A program made the position numbers and the translations under genes. The notes below the pieces were generated by a model, which searched no databases, was not told the origin of the DNA, and worked only from the letters and a program-made list of their open reading frames with translations. From Paenibacillus dendrobii (GTDB lineage Bacteria > Bacillota > Bacilli > Paenibacillales > Paenibacillaceae), in contig NZ_WUBI01000003.1 in the NCBI RefSeq assembly GCF_009807035.1, forward strand, positions 431,564 to 495,563: 64,000 nt of DNA. The letters run 5' to 3'. Below, piece after piece: positions 17,860-25,652 of this stretch (positions are counted from its first letter, which is position 1; each line of letters begins with the position of its first letter).

Positions 17860-17888
17860 ATTTTATCGGACGAACACGAATGTGTCAA
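17860..17888 (-). promoter_or_regulatory. Promoter of the riboswitch-controlled gene
   Basis: A perfect TTGACA (17888-17883), a 17-base spacer and TAAAAT (17865-17860) on the minus strand, about 30 bases upstream of the aptamer. Confidence 0.8.
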
Positions 17889-18124
17889 CATATTATATAA
17901 AAATAATTCGCTTTTTCAATATATATCAGCATTTATTTTTAATAATTATGATATAAATGTACCTAAATCCGAATGTTATAATCACACCATGACTTTCCTA
18001 TAGCCTCTGATCCTCCTCCCAAACGCTGATTTATATTGAAAGTTATTCCATCCCTGATTACGATGAAGGCGTTATCATTAACTACACCGCTGTCTAACGC
18101 GGAAATCCATAGGAGGTAATCCCA

Positions 18125-18532
18125 GTGATCAAACGAATCGGGCATCTGGCATTTGACGTGGCCGACATGGAGCAGTCCTTACATTTCTACTGCGGCATAC
18201 TCGGCTTTAAACATGCATTTTCTATCGAAAGTGATCAAGGCAATCCCTGGATTGAGTACATCAAAGTCACCGAGGGCCAGTTTATCGAACTCTTTTACGG
18301 CGCCCAAAATAAACCAGGACGCGTTGAACATCCGATTGGCTTCTCCCACCTGTGCCTAGAAGTTGACAGCATCGAGAAAATCGCTGATCATCTGAGAGCA
18401 TCGGGCGTGGTGCTGGACGTCGAGCCTATGCAGGGCAAAGATCATAACTGGCAGTGCTGGGCCAAGGACCCCGACGGCAACCGGATTGAGTTCATGGAGC
18501 TGCATCCCCATTCGCCTCAGATGAAAGCTTAA
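18125..18532 (+). CDS. VOC/glyoxalase-fold protein (lactoylglutathione lyase-like)
   Basis: 135 residues with a GTG start at 18125 and AGGAGG eight bases upstream. The two beta-alpha-beta-beta-beta halves of the vicinal oxygen chelate fold are visible: HLAFDVADMEQSLHFYCGILGF and, later, HLCLEVDSIEKIADHL with WAKDPDGNRIEFMEL at the end. Candidate metal ligands are His7, Glu in FIELFYG, His79-region HLCLEV and Glu in IEFMEL, the layout of glyoxalase I or related dioxygenases. It could detoxify methylglyoxal-type adducts or act on another small substrate. It stands alone and converges on the GAP1-like gene. Confidence 0.88.
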   Translation: MIKRIGHLAFDVADMEQSLHFYCGILGFKHAFSIESDQGNPWIEYIKVTEGQFIELFYGAQNKPGRVEHPIGFSHLCLEVDSIEKIADHLRASGVVLDVEPMQGKDHNWQCWAKDPDGNRIEFMELHPHSPQMKA

Positions 18533-18541
18533 GATAGACCC

Positions 18542-18586
18542 AAAAAAGAGTGTCCCTCTCCGTTTTCCGGATGAGGGACACTCTTT
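18542..18586. terminator. Bidirectional terminator between the VOC gene and the GTPase/tubulin cluster
   Basis: Arms AAAGAGTGTCCCTC and GAGGGACACTCTTT (14 pairs) with a small inner hairpin; T-rich on both strands, longest on the minus strand, so it ends the seven-gene minus-strand cluster. Confidence 0.9.
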
Positions 18587-18605
18587 GTATTCGGGAAATA
18601 TCGCA

Positions 18606-21600
18606 TTATTTTTTTCCGGTATCCTGGTTGCCGTTTGTGTCACTGCCTTGCGTATTGTCCTGGATTCCGCTGCCGCCATCGGCGTCGCTCTGCGTATTAT
18701 TCTGCGCGTCTGCCGGTGGCGGCGTCTTCCCAAGCTGATCTTCCGGTATAATCGTGTACGGTATATTATCCACGAGCACCTTATCCACCTTGGTCAAATC
18801 AAGCTTCTTGATAAGCTTGAGAGTTACCGTACTGGTATAGGCCTCCGCTCCATCAACGTCACCAGCTGCTGTGTCGTCTTGGGTGCCGCTGCTGCCTGTA
18901 GTCCCGTTTGTATCGGTACCCGCAGTTCCATTTCCTGTAGAGGCTCCTTCAGATGCTGTACCATCTGTGGTCCCGGCTCCCGCTGTACCGTTTTTATCCG
19001 GGCTATCCTCCGTTCCGGCGCTGCCAGTCGAACCATCAGCAGCTCCGCTGCCATTGGTTCCCGCTGCTGCATCGTTACCCGTATTTGCATCCTGGTCCTG
19101 AACCGGATCAGCTGCGCATTGATGAGCAAACTGAGGCGTAGGAATTTCCAATATAATATTGCCGTCTTTCCCCATAATCGTCACTTCATCTGCCTTGAAG
19201 TCACGACAGTATGCAGGCTGCTTGAAGTGGAACACCAACTGCGTAACCCGGGTTTTGTCGGCATTTTTCAGCGTCTTTGACGTCAGCACCGGCACTTCTT
19301 TTACAACTTCCGGCTCTGTCGGCGGCGCAGTAGTCATCGGTGGATTCGTCGCCTCCACTGGCGGTTTTGGCGTTTCTTTGACGAATCCGCCATTAGCTTT
19401 GATGACGAGAAGCATGCCTCCGATAACCACGATCGCCAGCATCAGGACGGAACTGAGTCTGAACACCCTCGGGTTCCCCCTAAGAAATTTGACCAACGGC
19501 GATGACAGTTCGCTTCGCACTTGGGCATAAACCGGCTTCAGTGCCGGAGCGGCCGTATCGAAGTATTTCCGGACATGATCTTTATTTTTAAATGCGCTAG
19601 GATCATTATTTTTAAAATAGTTTACGATGGCTGTCGCATATGCAGGCACAAGACCGCGCGGCCGTACGAATGCAGGCTGCGACGCCGACCACTGGATAAA
19701 CTCGTATATCGTTTCCTGATGTGGAGAATGCCTGTGCAGGAAGTCCATCAGACCGTTGTAATCTACGGCCTCCGTATCCACGTCATAGCAGAAGGCCAGC
19801 GTAATGCTCTCGAAACGGGACGGACCGATTTCCGTGCGAAGCCATTTTTGTCCAAGCTGCTGCACCTCGTCCCGTTCAGCAGGTGAGAGTCCCTTCAGCA
19901 TGGATAGATCAGGATGCGGACTGGAGAACCACTTGTGCGCTGCGAGCATGACTTCCCCTTTGGATCGCGTGCGTGCATCAAACCGGGATACCCATGAGCG
20001 GAACTCCTTCGGCGTGTTGAGGAAGCCGATCTGAAGCAGCTGTTCTTTGGTTAGTTTGTCCACCTGGATATCCTTCAACAGGAACAGGTTCGCGGCATAC
20101 ATCAGCCTGTCCACGAACAGCGAGCCTCCCTCTACCAGAGCGAAGCCATGATGCCGATCCCGATCCAGTTCATCCAGCTGGTCCAGCACCTGATTGACTG
20201 CCTTGACCGGTTCCGCCTCTTTGCGGAGCTTGTCTGCCAGCTGCGCTTCCGCGACCTTGGTGAAAAATTCACTTTCCAGCACGACCGGATGGGAAACGAC
20301 CCAGCGGTTCAGCAAATCGACGATATCTCGCGCCTTCGGTGCTTTTTTCAGCCGATTCTCGATGTATGGATCAAACAACAGTTGCGGTAGTCCCGGACTT
20401 GCGAGCACTTTGCCGAAAAAAGCCCGGCTGAGTTCCGGCTCGCTATCAATCATCGCATAAATGGACGAGAGCAGATCCCTGCGGTTCTTGGAGATCGCAT
20501 TGTTTAACGTCCGGATGAAATACTCGACGATCTTACGTTCGCTATGCTTCTTATCGATCTGGTAATAGTCCTTGATGCTTTCCATGACCTCAGGCTCCGG
20601 GATCTCCCCTTGCTTAACGCGGTCAAATTCCAGATCAAAGCCCGCCAAAAAGAGATCATTCATACGCATTTTGGTTGAAAGCGCCCCGGCTGGCGCCAAG
20701 TAATCGAGCATGCTGCGCAGCACAACCTGTTTATTCGGCTCATACAGCTTCATATTGCCCTCTTCAAGCTGGAACAACACCGCAAGCTCGTGGTAGCTGG
20801 CAATTGCAATTTGACGGATTGGCTCCATGTCTTTAAGCATTTGAACTGCAAACTGGTAAAATCGTTCGGCCCGCTCCGGATTGCCCAAGGCATCCCAGGC
20901 AAAATCGAGATACGGCTGATCGTCCCAATCCAGCTCCGCATTAAACACCCGGCCTGCCGCCAGCTCGAACAGAAAGTCCTTCTCGATGCTGCGGTCATTC
21001 AGACGAAGGCTCCCCTTCTCGACGAACATGATCTGAATACCCTTCTTGCTCTGCGGCTCCTTCGCGTAGGTCAGAAATCCCAGCTGGCGGCGGATACCGT
21101 AAGGAAGACTGGCAAAAAGCAGTGCAAGCAGCTCCTTGGCCTTGTCGGACAGCTGCTCAATTTCTACATCAAGTACAATATATACTTTTTTCTTGCCGGC
21201 TACGGAGGCCATGGCTGCAAACAGCAGCTGCTTGAACACCTGTTCATCGATCTTCAGCTCCTGCAACAGGCCCAGCGCCTGCTCACGATCGAGACTGCCG
21301 CCCCGGTCCTTCGATGGAATCGAAGTCAACTCCGGAATCTCCATCCCCTGCTCAAGATCATACTTTTCGGCAAAGGCGGCATTCAGCCAAGCACGGTAAT
21401 CCGTTTCCGGGGAGTCTTTGTAGTCTGCTGGAATGACATAGTTATGGGTAAAAAAGGCGCTTCGCAGCCCGGTAAAATCCGCCGGCTGGTACACGCTCCT
21501 GCCCACGATGGTTTCGCCGGATTCCGTGTGGATCACATGCAGCGCATCCGGGTACTCCAATCCTTCTTTTTCTGTACGTGCCATAAGTTCTGCCGGTGCA

Positions 21601-21755
21601 TCATACTGGCAATAGGGGTGCAGCACTTTTTTGATGTAAGCAGGATCCAGTCCCGGTGAGCGCGCAATCGTGTCAAAACCTTCCGTCGAACGGAAGATAC
21701 CGTGCCGCTCACGCGTATACATCTGCTGCTGGACTTTGTATGGGGTCAACATCAC
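18606..21755 (-). CDS. GAP1-like GTPase-associated protein, membrane anchored
   Basis: 1049 residues. The GTG at 21755 overlaps the GTPase stop (GTGATG; the ATG at 21752 is equally possible). Residues 1-135 match the GAP1 N-terminal domain type 2 by eye (QQQMYTRERHGIF, then ARSPGLD and a FTHNYVI stretch). About 155-400 resembles the GAP1 middle domain, and 400-750 is helical. A single transmembrane helix lies at ~767-786. Outside the membrane come a proline/threonine spacer, a beta segment (RVTQLVFHFKQPAY), a ~90-residue G/T/A/D/S low-complexity insert with no charge pattern, and a final beta pair (STVTLKLIKKLDL to NIPYTIIPEDQL). Coupled with the adjoining GTPase, it is probably its effector or adaptor at the membrane. 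The GAP1 name is from my memory of the Pfam families, not a search. Confidence 0.75.
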   Translation of the reverse strand: MMLTPYKVQQQMYTRERHGIFRSTEGFDTIARSPGLDPAYIKKVLHPYCQYDAPAELMARTEKEGLEYPDALHVIHTESGETIVGRSVYQPADFTGLRSAFFTHNYVIPADYKDSPETDYRAWLNAAFAEKYDLEQGMEIPELTSIPSKDRGGSLDREQALGLLQELKIDEQVFKQLLFAAMASVAGKKKVYIVLDVEIEQLSDKAKELLALLFASLPYGIRRQLGFLTYAKEPQSKKGIQIMFVEKGSLRLNDRSIEKDFLFELAAGRVFNAELDWDDQPYLDFAWDALGNPERAERFYQFAVQMLKDMEPIRQIAIASYHELAVLFQLEEGNMKLYEPNKQVVLRSMLDYLAPAGALSTKMRMNDLFLAGFDLEFDRVKQGEIPEPEVMESIKDYYQIDKKHSERKIVEYFIRTLNNAISKNRRDLLSSIYAMIDSEPELSRAFFGKVLASPGLPQLLFDPYIENRLKKAPKARDIVDLLNRWVVSHPVVLESEFFTKVAEAQLADKLRKEAEPVKAVNQVLDQLDELDRDRHHGFALVEGGSLFVDRLMYAANLFLLKDIQVDKLTKEQLLQIGFLNTPKEFRSWVSRFDARTRSKGEVMLAAHKWFSSPHPDLSMLKGLSPAERDEVQQLGQKWLRTEIGPSRFESITLAFCYDVDTEAVDYNGLMDFLHRHSPHQETIYEFIQWSASQPAFVRPRGLVPAYATAIVNYFKNNDPSAFKNKDHVRKYFDTAAPALKPVYAQVRSELSSPLVKFLRGNPRVFRLSSVLMLAIVVIGGMLLVIKANGGFVKETPKPPVEATNPPMTTAPPTEPEVVKEVPVLTSKTLKNADKTRVTQLVFHFKQPAYCRDFKADEVTIMGKDGNIILEIPTPQFAHQCAADPVQDQDANTGNDAAAGTNGSGAADGSTGSAGTEDSPDKNGTAGAGTTDGTASEGASTGNGTAGTDTNGTTGSSGTQDDTAAGDVDGAEAYTSTVTLKLIKKLDLTKVDKVLVDNIPYTIIPEDQLGKTPPPADAQNNTQSDADGGSGIQDNTQGSDTNGNQDTGKK

Positions 21756-23014
21756 GCTTCGTCTCTCCCCTCAATATACTTCAGCTTGTACATCAGCCAG
21801 ATAAACGGCTCGTCGACGCGGATCGGGCTAACGACGGACTGCATTTTCTGGTTCACCGGATTGCTGCCGAGCGCGGATACCGCAAAGTAAGCCGTATCGG
21901 AGAAGTACACATCCATCGTACCTTTAAACGGACGGTCCACCTTTTCGATGAAGCGGCGGATTTCGCCGTCGATATTTTCAAACTCAGTCAAATCCATCGC
22001 TTTTCGGTGCACCATATTGTTAAACACGTTGCTGTTCGACTTGATGTATTCGCCGTCCTCATCCTTCAGAGAGTGGAGCATATCGCTTTTGGTCAGAACA
22101 ATTGCGGTAGGAATATCCGTTTTCCCCTTATCCTCATAGGCGATAAAGTCACCGAACATTGTCAGCACCACGTCGCGCGGTTCGTCATACTGCGATACCC
22201 ATTCACCCGGTTCATCGCCCATTTGAATGCGGATTTTATCGCGGATAGAGCGGATTTGCAGCGGATCAACCATAAACAGAATCCCTGCGGAGTTCTTGAT
22301 ATGCTGTCCGTGCAGGCCAAGATAATCCTCGTCAACCATGCCCTCGCCGGCAACATCGAAGAAGACCAGCGTAAGCGGCGGCTTCGTCTCGTCCTTGAAG
22401 ACGAATTGGAAAATGAAAGGCTCCTGCATCCGTTCCTTCTGCGTCGAAGCGAGCAGATCTCCGCGCTCAAACAGCGGCTCTTCGTACATCGAGCGGAATT
22501 TACGGCTGATCTCCGCGTTCAGTGGCATGCAAGCTGCGTTGAAATGATCTGCCGTCGAATGCTGCAGCGTATGGATCAGCGAGGTCATATACACGGATTT
22601 CCCCACTTGCGAGGCGCCGATGATGGAAATGATATTGCTTGGCACCTTGCCGGACGTGACCGGCAGCTCATTATGGCATCTTGGACATAATCGATGCCGT
22701 GTTACCACGCCGTAACGGTCATTCAATCCAACTAATACTTGATCGGAATAAATATGATGCTCCTCAGGAATGTCGGTTGGACGCAAAATAGCTTCCATAT
22801 CATACACCGAGTCGAGGCCAAAGCGCTCGCGGTAGCGATTCAGCGGTTCATCTTCCTGAAGCGCGTAATCCTCGTCATCTTCACGGCTGTGCGCCGCGCG
22901 GAACACAACCTCGTACGGAGCGAATTTGCTGAAGCAGTACGGACACACAATATCGTAAAAAGGCGGCCTTGGCTCGTCGATTGGTTTCTTTTTAAACATA
23001 TTAAAAATGCCCAT
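21752..23014 (-). CDS. Zinc-ribbon TRAFAC-type GTPase (DO-GTPase2-like)
   Basis: 420 residues from the ATG at 23014 (GGGGG-AAG nine bases upstream; the longer frame reaches into a non-coding leader). Residues Cys24, Cys27, Cys110 and Cys113 (CPYC and CPRC) form a split zinc ribbon. The P-loop is GASQVGKS at 133-140, switch II DVAG at 220-223 in LVFFDVAGEGM, and the base-specificity motif TKSD at 308-311. These define a TRAFAC-class GTPase; the zinc ribbon before the P-loop fits the double-GTPase 2 family that I recall as a partner of GAP1. It is translationally coupled to the GAP1-like gene. It is separated from the upstream genes of the cluster by 650 bases, so it may have an extra promoter. 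Confidence 0.83.
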   Translation of the reverse strand: MGIFNMFKKKPIDEPRPPFYDIVCPYCFSKFAPYEVVFRAAHSREDDEDYALQEDEPLNRYRERFGLDSVYDMEAILRPTDIPEEHHIYSDQVLVGLNDRYGVVTRHRLCPRCHNELPVTSGKVPSNIISIIGASQVGKSVYMTSLIHTLQHSTADHFNAACMPLNAEISRKFRSMYEEPLFERGDLLASTQKERMQEPFIFQFVFKDETKPPLTLVFFDVAGEGMVDEDYLGLHGQHIKNSAGILFMVDPLQIRSIRDKIRIQMGDEPGEWVSQYDEPRDVVLTMFGDFIAYEDKGKTDIPTAIVLTKSDMLHSLKDEDGEYIKSNSNVFNNMVHRKAMDLTEFENIDGEIRRFIEKVDRPFKGTMDVYFSDTAYFAVSALGSNPVNQKMQSVVSPIRVDEPFIWLMYKLKYIEGRDEA

Positions 23015-23184
23015 GGTTTCTTTCTTCCCCCTTTGCTTCGGGTTATGGCATAGAAAGCCGCTGCGGTGAAGGATCGTTCTTCCGATCGCTGTTGTCTCCG
23101 GGTTCCTTGGACTATTTCCTAAAGGTAGACTCCAGAATCCCGGAGACAAAGCTTATGCTTCCGAAGCAAGCTTTCCTGCTTTTA

Positions 23185-23250
23185 GGCGAACGCTAACGCT
23201 TCTTCAGAACGATTCCGTCCCCTCCGCTATACTATGCATTTGTTGTATTC
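23185..23250 (-). repeat. Leader repeat, copy upstream of the GTPase gene
   Basis: On the minus strand it reads ...TAGCGGAGGGGACGGAATCG then TTCTGAAGAAGCG. About two thirds of the bases match the segment at 31548-31610 in front of the tubulin-like gene. It may be a shared regulatory leader or a genus-wide dispersed repeat. Confidence 0.5.
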
Positions 23251-23602
23251 ATTCTGGAACGAGTTTTGTTAACCGGCTCGTTAGACAATAGTTGAGTGGA
23301 CACAAGGATGATTTCTACGAACACACAACTATGTGTATTTATGGGCTCATCCGTTAGATTTAACGTCCCTTTCTAAGGACTCTTTCCAGCTAGTTATACT
23401 TCCGAAAAAGAAAAATCTCTCGCAAAGCTGCTCGTATTCTCTACTAAAACCGCTCTCAGAGCCTTCTGCAAATCTAAGACTTACAGATGAAGCTTCCAAT
23501 GTTGTCCACCCCGCACATCCCAAAAACTAACTCTGGATCAGCCTAGTTCTCTTTCATCATACCAAGTGGAATGTAAATTCCCGAAGAGTTTACGCGCTTC
23601 CT

Positions 23603-23651
23603 TTGAAATCGTGTTATTACCTTCCAATTCATTCCGATAACACGATTTCAA
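23603..23651 (-). repeat. 15-base perfect inverted repeat after the beta-rich gene
   Basis: Arms TTGAAATCGTGTTAT (23603-23617) and ATAACACGATTTCAA (23637-23651) with a 19-base spacer begin 13 bases after the stop at 23664. No T run follows, so it is more likely a transcript-stabilising or processing hairpin, or a leaky terminator, than a full terminator. Confidence 0.65.
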
Positions 23652-23663
23652 CAGAAGCAACGC

Positions 23664-24308
23664 TCACTCCGGCACCAGCTCATACACCTGCCCATACCTT
23701 TTCCCGTCGGTAAAGAACAGCCGCACATAATCGTTTTTGCCCACCTCAATGACAGGCAGTACGTTCCGTCCCGCTTCAAAATCCGTCACAAAAGGATACA
23801 TCGTACCGTCATCCTTATTCGCCGGATAGCTGCCTTCCTTCTTCACGTAGCACAATGCTTCTTTCGGAATGGGAATTTCCGTCGTGACTTTGATCTGTAC
23901 CGATTTGTACTTCTGGAACAAGCCGCTCTTCTGCCGAATGGAGAACCACACCTTGGCTTTGCCAGTGCTGAATTCCTTCCGGTTCTGCCCGTCATGCTGG
24001 CGGATCAGCGCCGGGCCGTCCTCCGTTTCGGTGGACGCATATATGGTATAGATAACCCTGCCGACACCGTCGATACGGTCATGATAGCCATTGGCAGCTT
24101 TATATTCATTACGGGTGTACAGCTTCAACCGGCTCATGTCGGGCCTTTTCGTATCCGGCATCGGCTCTTCCCCAGCCATGCTTCGCTCAATGTAAACCGC
24201 CGTAATATCCTCCGGCCAACGCCAGCGGAGCGTACAGCGGTCACCATCCAGCTGATGGGTCAAACCGCGAATGAGCAGTGAGCTGATATCCGCATCAATA
24301 AACCGCAT
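23664..24308 (-). CDS. Small beta-rich protein of the GTPase/tubulin cluster, unknown
   Basis: 214 residues, no signal peptide or membrane helix. It is predicted mainly beta by its alternating pattern: CTLRWRWPEDITAVYIER resembles the first strands of a fibronectin type III-like or other beta-sandwich fold, and VIYTIYASTE and KAKVWFSIRQK-YKSVQIKVTTEI give further strands, ending with KNDYVRLFFTDGKRYGQVYELV. No catalytic motif stands out. It begins 20 bases after the vWA membrane protein stop, with GGAGG upstream, and is in operon with it. It is probably a binding or scaffold component; I do not recognise the family. Confidence 0.7.
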   Translation of the reverse strand: MRFIDADISSLLIRGLTHQLDGDRCTLRWRWPEDITAVYIERSMAGEEPMPDTKRPDMSRLKLYTRNEYKAANGYHDRIDGVGRVIYTIYASTETEDGPALIRQHDGQNRKEFSTGKAKVWFSIRQKSGLFQKYKSVQIKVTTEIPIPKEALCYVKKEGSYPANKDDGTMYPFVTDFEAGRNVLPVIEVGKNDYVRLFFTDGKRYGQVYELVPE

Positions 24309-24328
24309 TCCTTCATTCGCCTCCCATG

Positions 24329-25609
24329 TTAAAATCCTCTGCTGCTGTTATCCTTGGAGCGTCCTGATATTCCAGTCTGCGAGCGGCCGGCTGAACCGGG
24401 GCGCTGCAGTCCGCTCTCAAGCTTGCCGTTCTCTTTAACCGGTATGACAGCCGTGAACAGCGCCAGCACACCGGCAAGCACCAGGCAGGACAAAAGGCGG
24501 ATGACCGCATCGCGCGTGCTACCGCCGGATAATCCGAACTCCAGCAACAATCCCGCAAGCAAACCGGAAACAGCGCCGCCTACCCCAAAACTGCGGGCCA
24601 GATAGCGGTTATCAAAGATAAGCCCCAGTGCCAGGCCGATGGCTGCGCCGATCAAAGCCAAAGACGCCACACGAAGGATCAGATAGACGATGCTGTTTTG
24701 CTGTGGCCCCGTCCGCTCAGTCACAAGCGTACGCTCGCCTGCATCCTTGTAGATTTTCTGAAATATCACCGACAAATCGCCGGCATTCTGCACATCGTAA
24801 TACTGACCGCCCGTTTCCTGCGCGATGGACTTCAGCAAGGTCGAACCGTCCGACTGCACAAGGCTGAGTCCGATCGTGTTCACCTGAACATTCTTTTGCT
24901 TATACAGCGCAAGCGCCGAATTCAGGTCAACATCACTGAAGCCGTCCGATAGCAGTACGACCATGGTTCCGCGTCCCGCATCGCCTTCGTCCTGAATATG
25001 CTTCATCGTATCCGACAATGCTAGGCTGATATCGGTACCGCCATCTGTGGCTTCGAGCGCGTCAATCTCGCCCGTTACTTTATCCTTTGCCGCCTGGTTT
25101 TGAACCTTCATAAAAGGCTGCAACAGATTCGTTTGATCATTGAAGACCATAACAGCCACCCGATTATCGTTATCCATCCGATTGATCATATCCTTGGCAG
25201 CAGCGTAGCGTCCGTCGTCCGGATCGGTCTCCTGCATGCTGCCGGAGTTATCAATGACAAGCGCAATATCCTTAATCGGCTTCGATCCGCCGGCATTGAT
25301 TTCGTACACAAACTCCAGCGCCAGACCAGCAACAAACACCATCACCAGCGTGGCAGGAACCAGCAGCTTCCACGAGGTCCCCGTATAACGTTGTCTCCAG
25401 GATGGACCATTCAGACGCGGTGACACAATCTCCGCCACCAGGCAACCTAGCCCGATAAACAAGGCCAGCAGGCCAAAATACAAACCGATCACGATGATCC
25501 AGGGCCAATCGCCGCCCCACTTGTCCAGAATGACCTCCCCGATGGCAAAGCCGACGGCACCCCCGATCAGACTGAAGAGCAGCAGGAGCAAATTCAATTT
25601 TCGCTGCAT
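24329..25609 (-). CDS. Membrane protein with central von Willebrand factor A domain
   Basis: 426 residues. Three N-terminal transmembrane helices (about 5-25, 36-58 and 82-102), a vWA domain (113-305) and three C-terminal helices (about 318-398) followed by a short polar tail. The MIDAS metal site is complete: DNSGSM at 120-125 (DxSxS), the Thr in DGGTDIS, and the Asp in LLSDGFSD. Topology places the vWA domain on one face of the membrane, most simply outside since the N-terminus is short and helices number three. It sits between the 813-residue unknown and the beta-rich gene, 43 and 20 bases apart. It probably binds a ligand through Mg2+ in the tubulin/GTPase assembly. Confidence 0.85.
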   Translation of the reverse strand: MQRKLNLLLLLFSLIGGAVGFAIGEVILDKWGGDWPWIIVIGLYFGLLALFIGLGCLVAEIVSPRLNGPSWRQRYTGTSWKLLVPATLVMVFVAGLALEFVYEINAGGSKPIKDIALVIDNSGSMQETDPDDGRYAAAKDMINRMDNDNRVAVMVFNDQTNLLQPFMKVQNQAAKDKVTGEIDALEATDGGTDISLALSDTMKHIQDEGDAGRGTMVVLLSDGFSDVDLNSALALYKQKNVQVNTIGLSLVQSDGSTLLKSIAQETGGQYYDVQNAGDLSVIFQKIYKDAGERTLVTERTGPQQNSIVYLILRVASLALIGAAIGLALGLIFDNRYLARSFGVGGAVSGLLAGLLLEFGLSGGSTRDAVIRLLSCLVLAGVLALFTAVIPVKENGKLESGLQRPGSAGRSQTGISGRSKDNSSRGF

Positions 25610-25652
25610 ATAACATGCTTCCTTTCCAAAATGGGATTGGAGCTATTTTTTT

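Larger units (their letters stand above)
23015..23663. other. 650-base gap inside the GTPase/tubulin cluster
   Basis: No convincing coding frame on either strand. It holds a long hairpin at 23093-23148 (10-base arms TGTCTCCGGG/CCCGGAGACA with further pairing inside), a segment at 23185-23250 resembling the leader of the tubulin-like gene, and a 15-base perfect inverted repeat at 23603-23651. The middle (about 23260-23560) is AT-richer than the genes around it and shows nothing I recognise. It most likely carries a promoter and untranslated leader for the GTPase gene. Confidence 0.6.

Noticed and set aside
23333..23530. A 65-codon plus-strand frame in the cluster gap
   Set aside because: Composition is unlike a protein, no ribosome site, and it would be on the opposite strand to the cluster.
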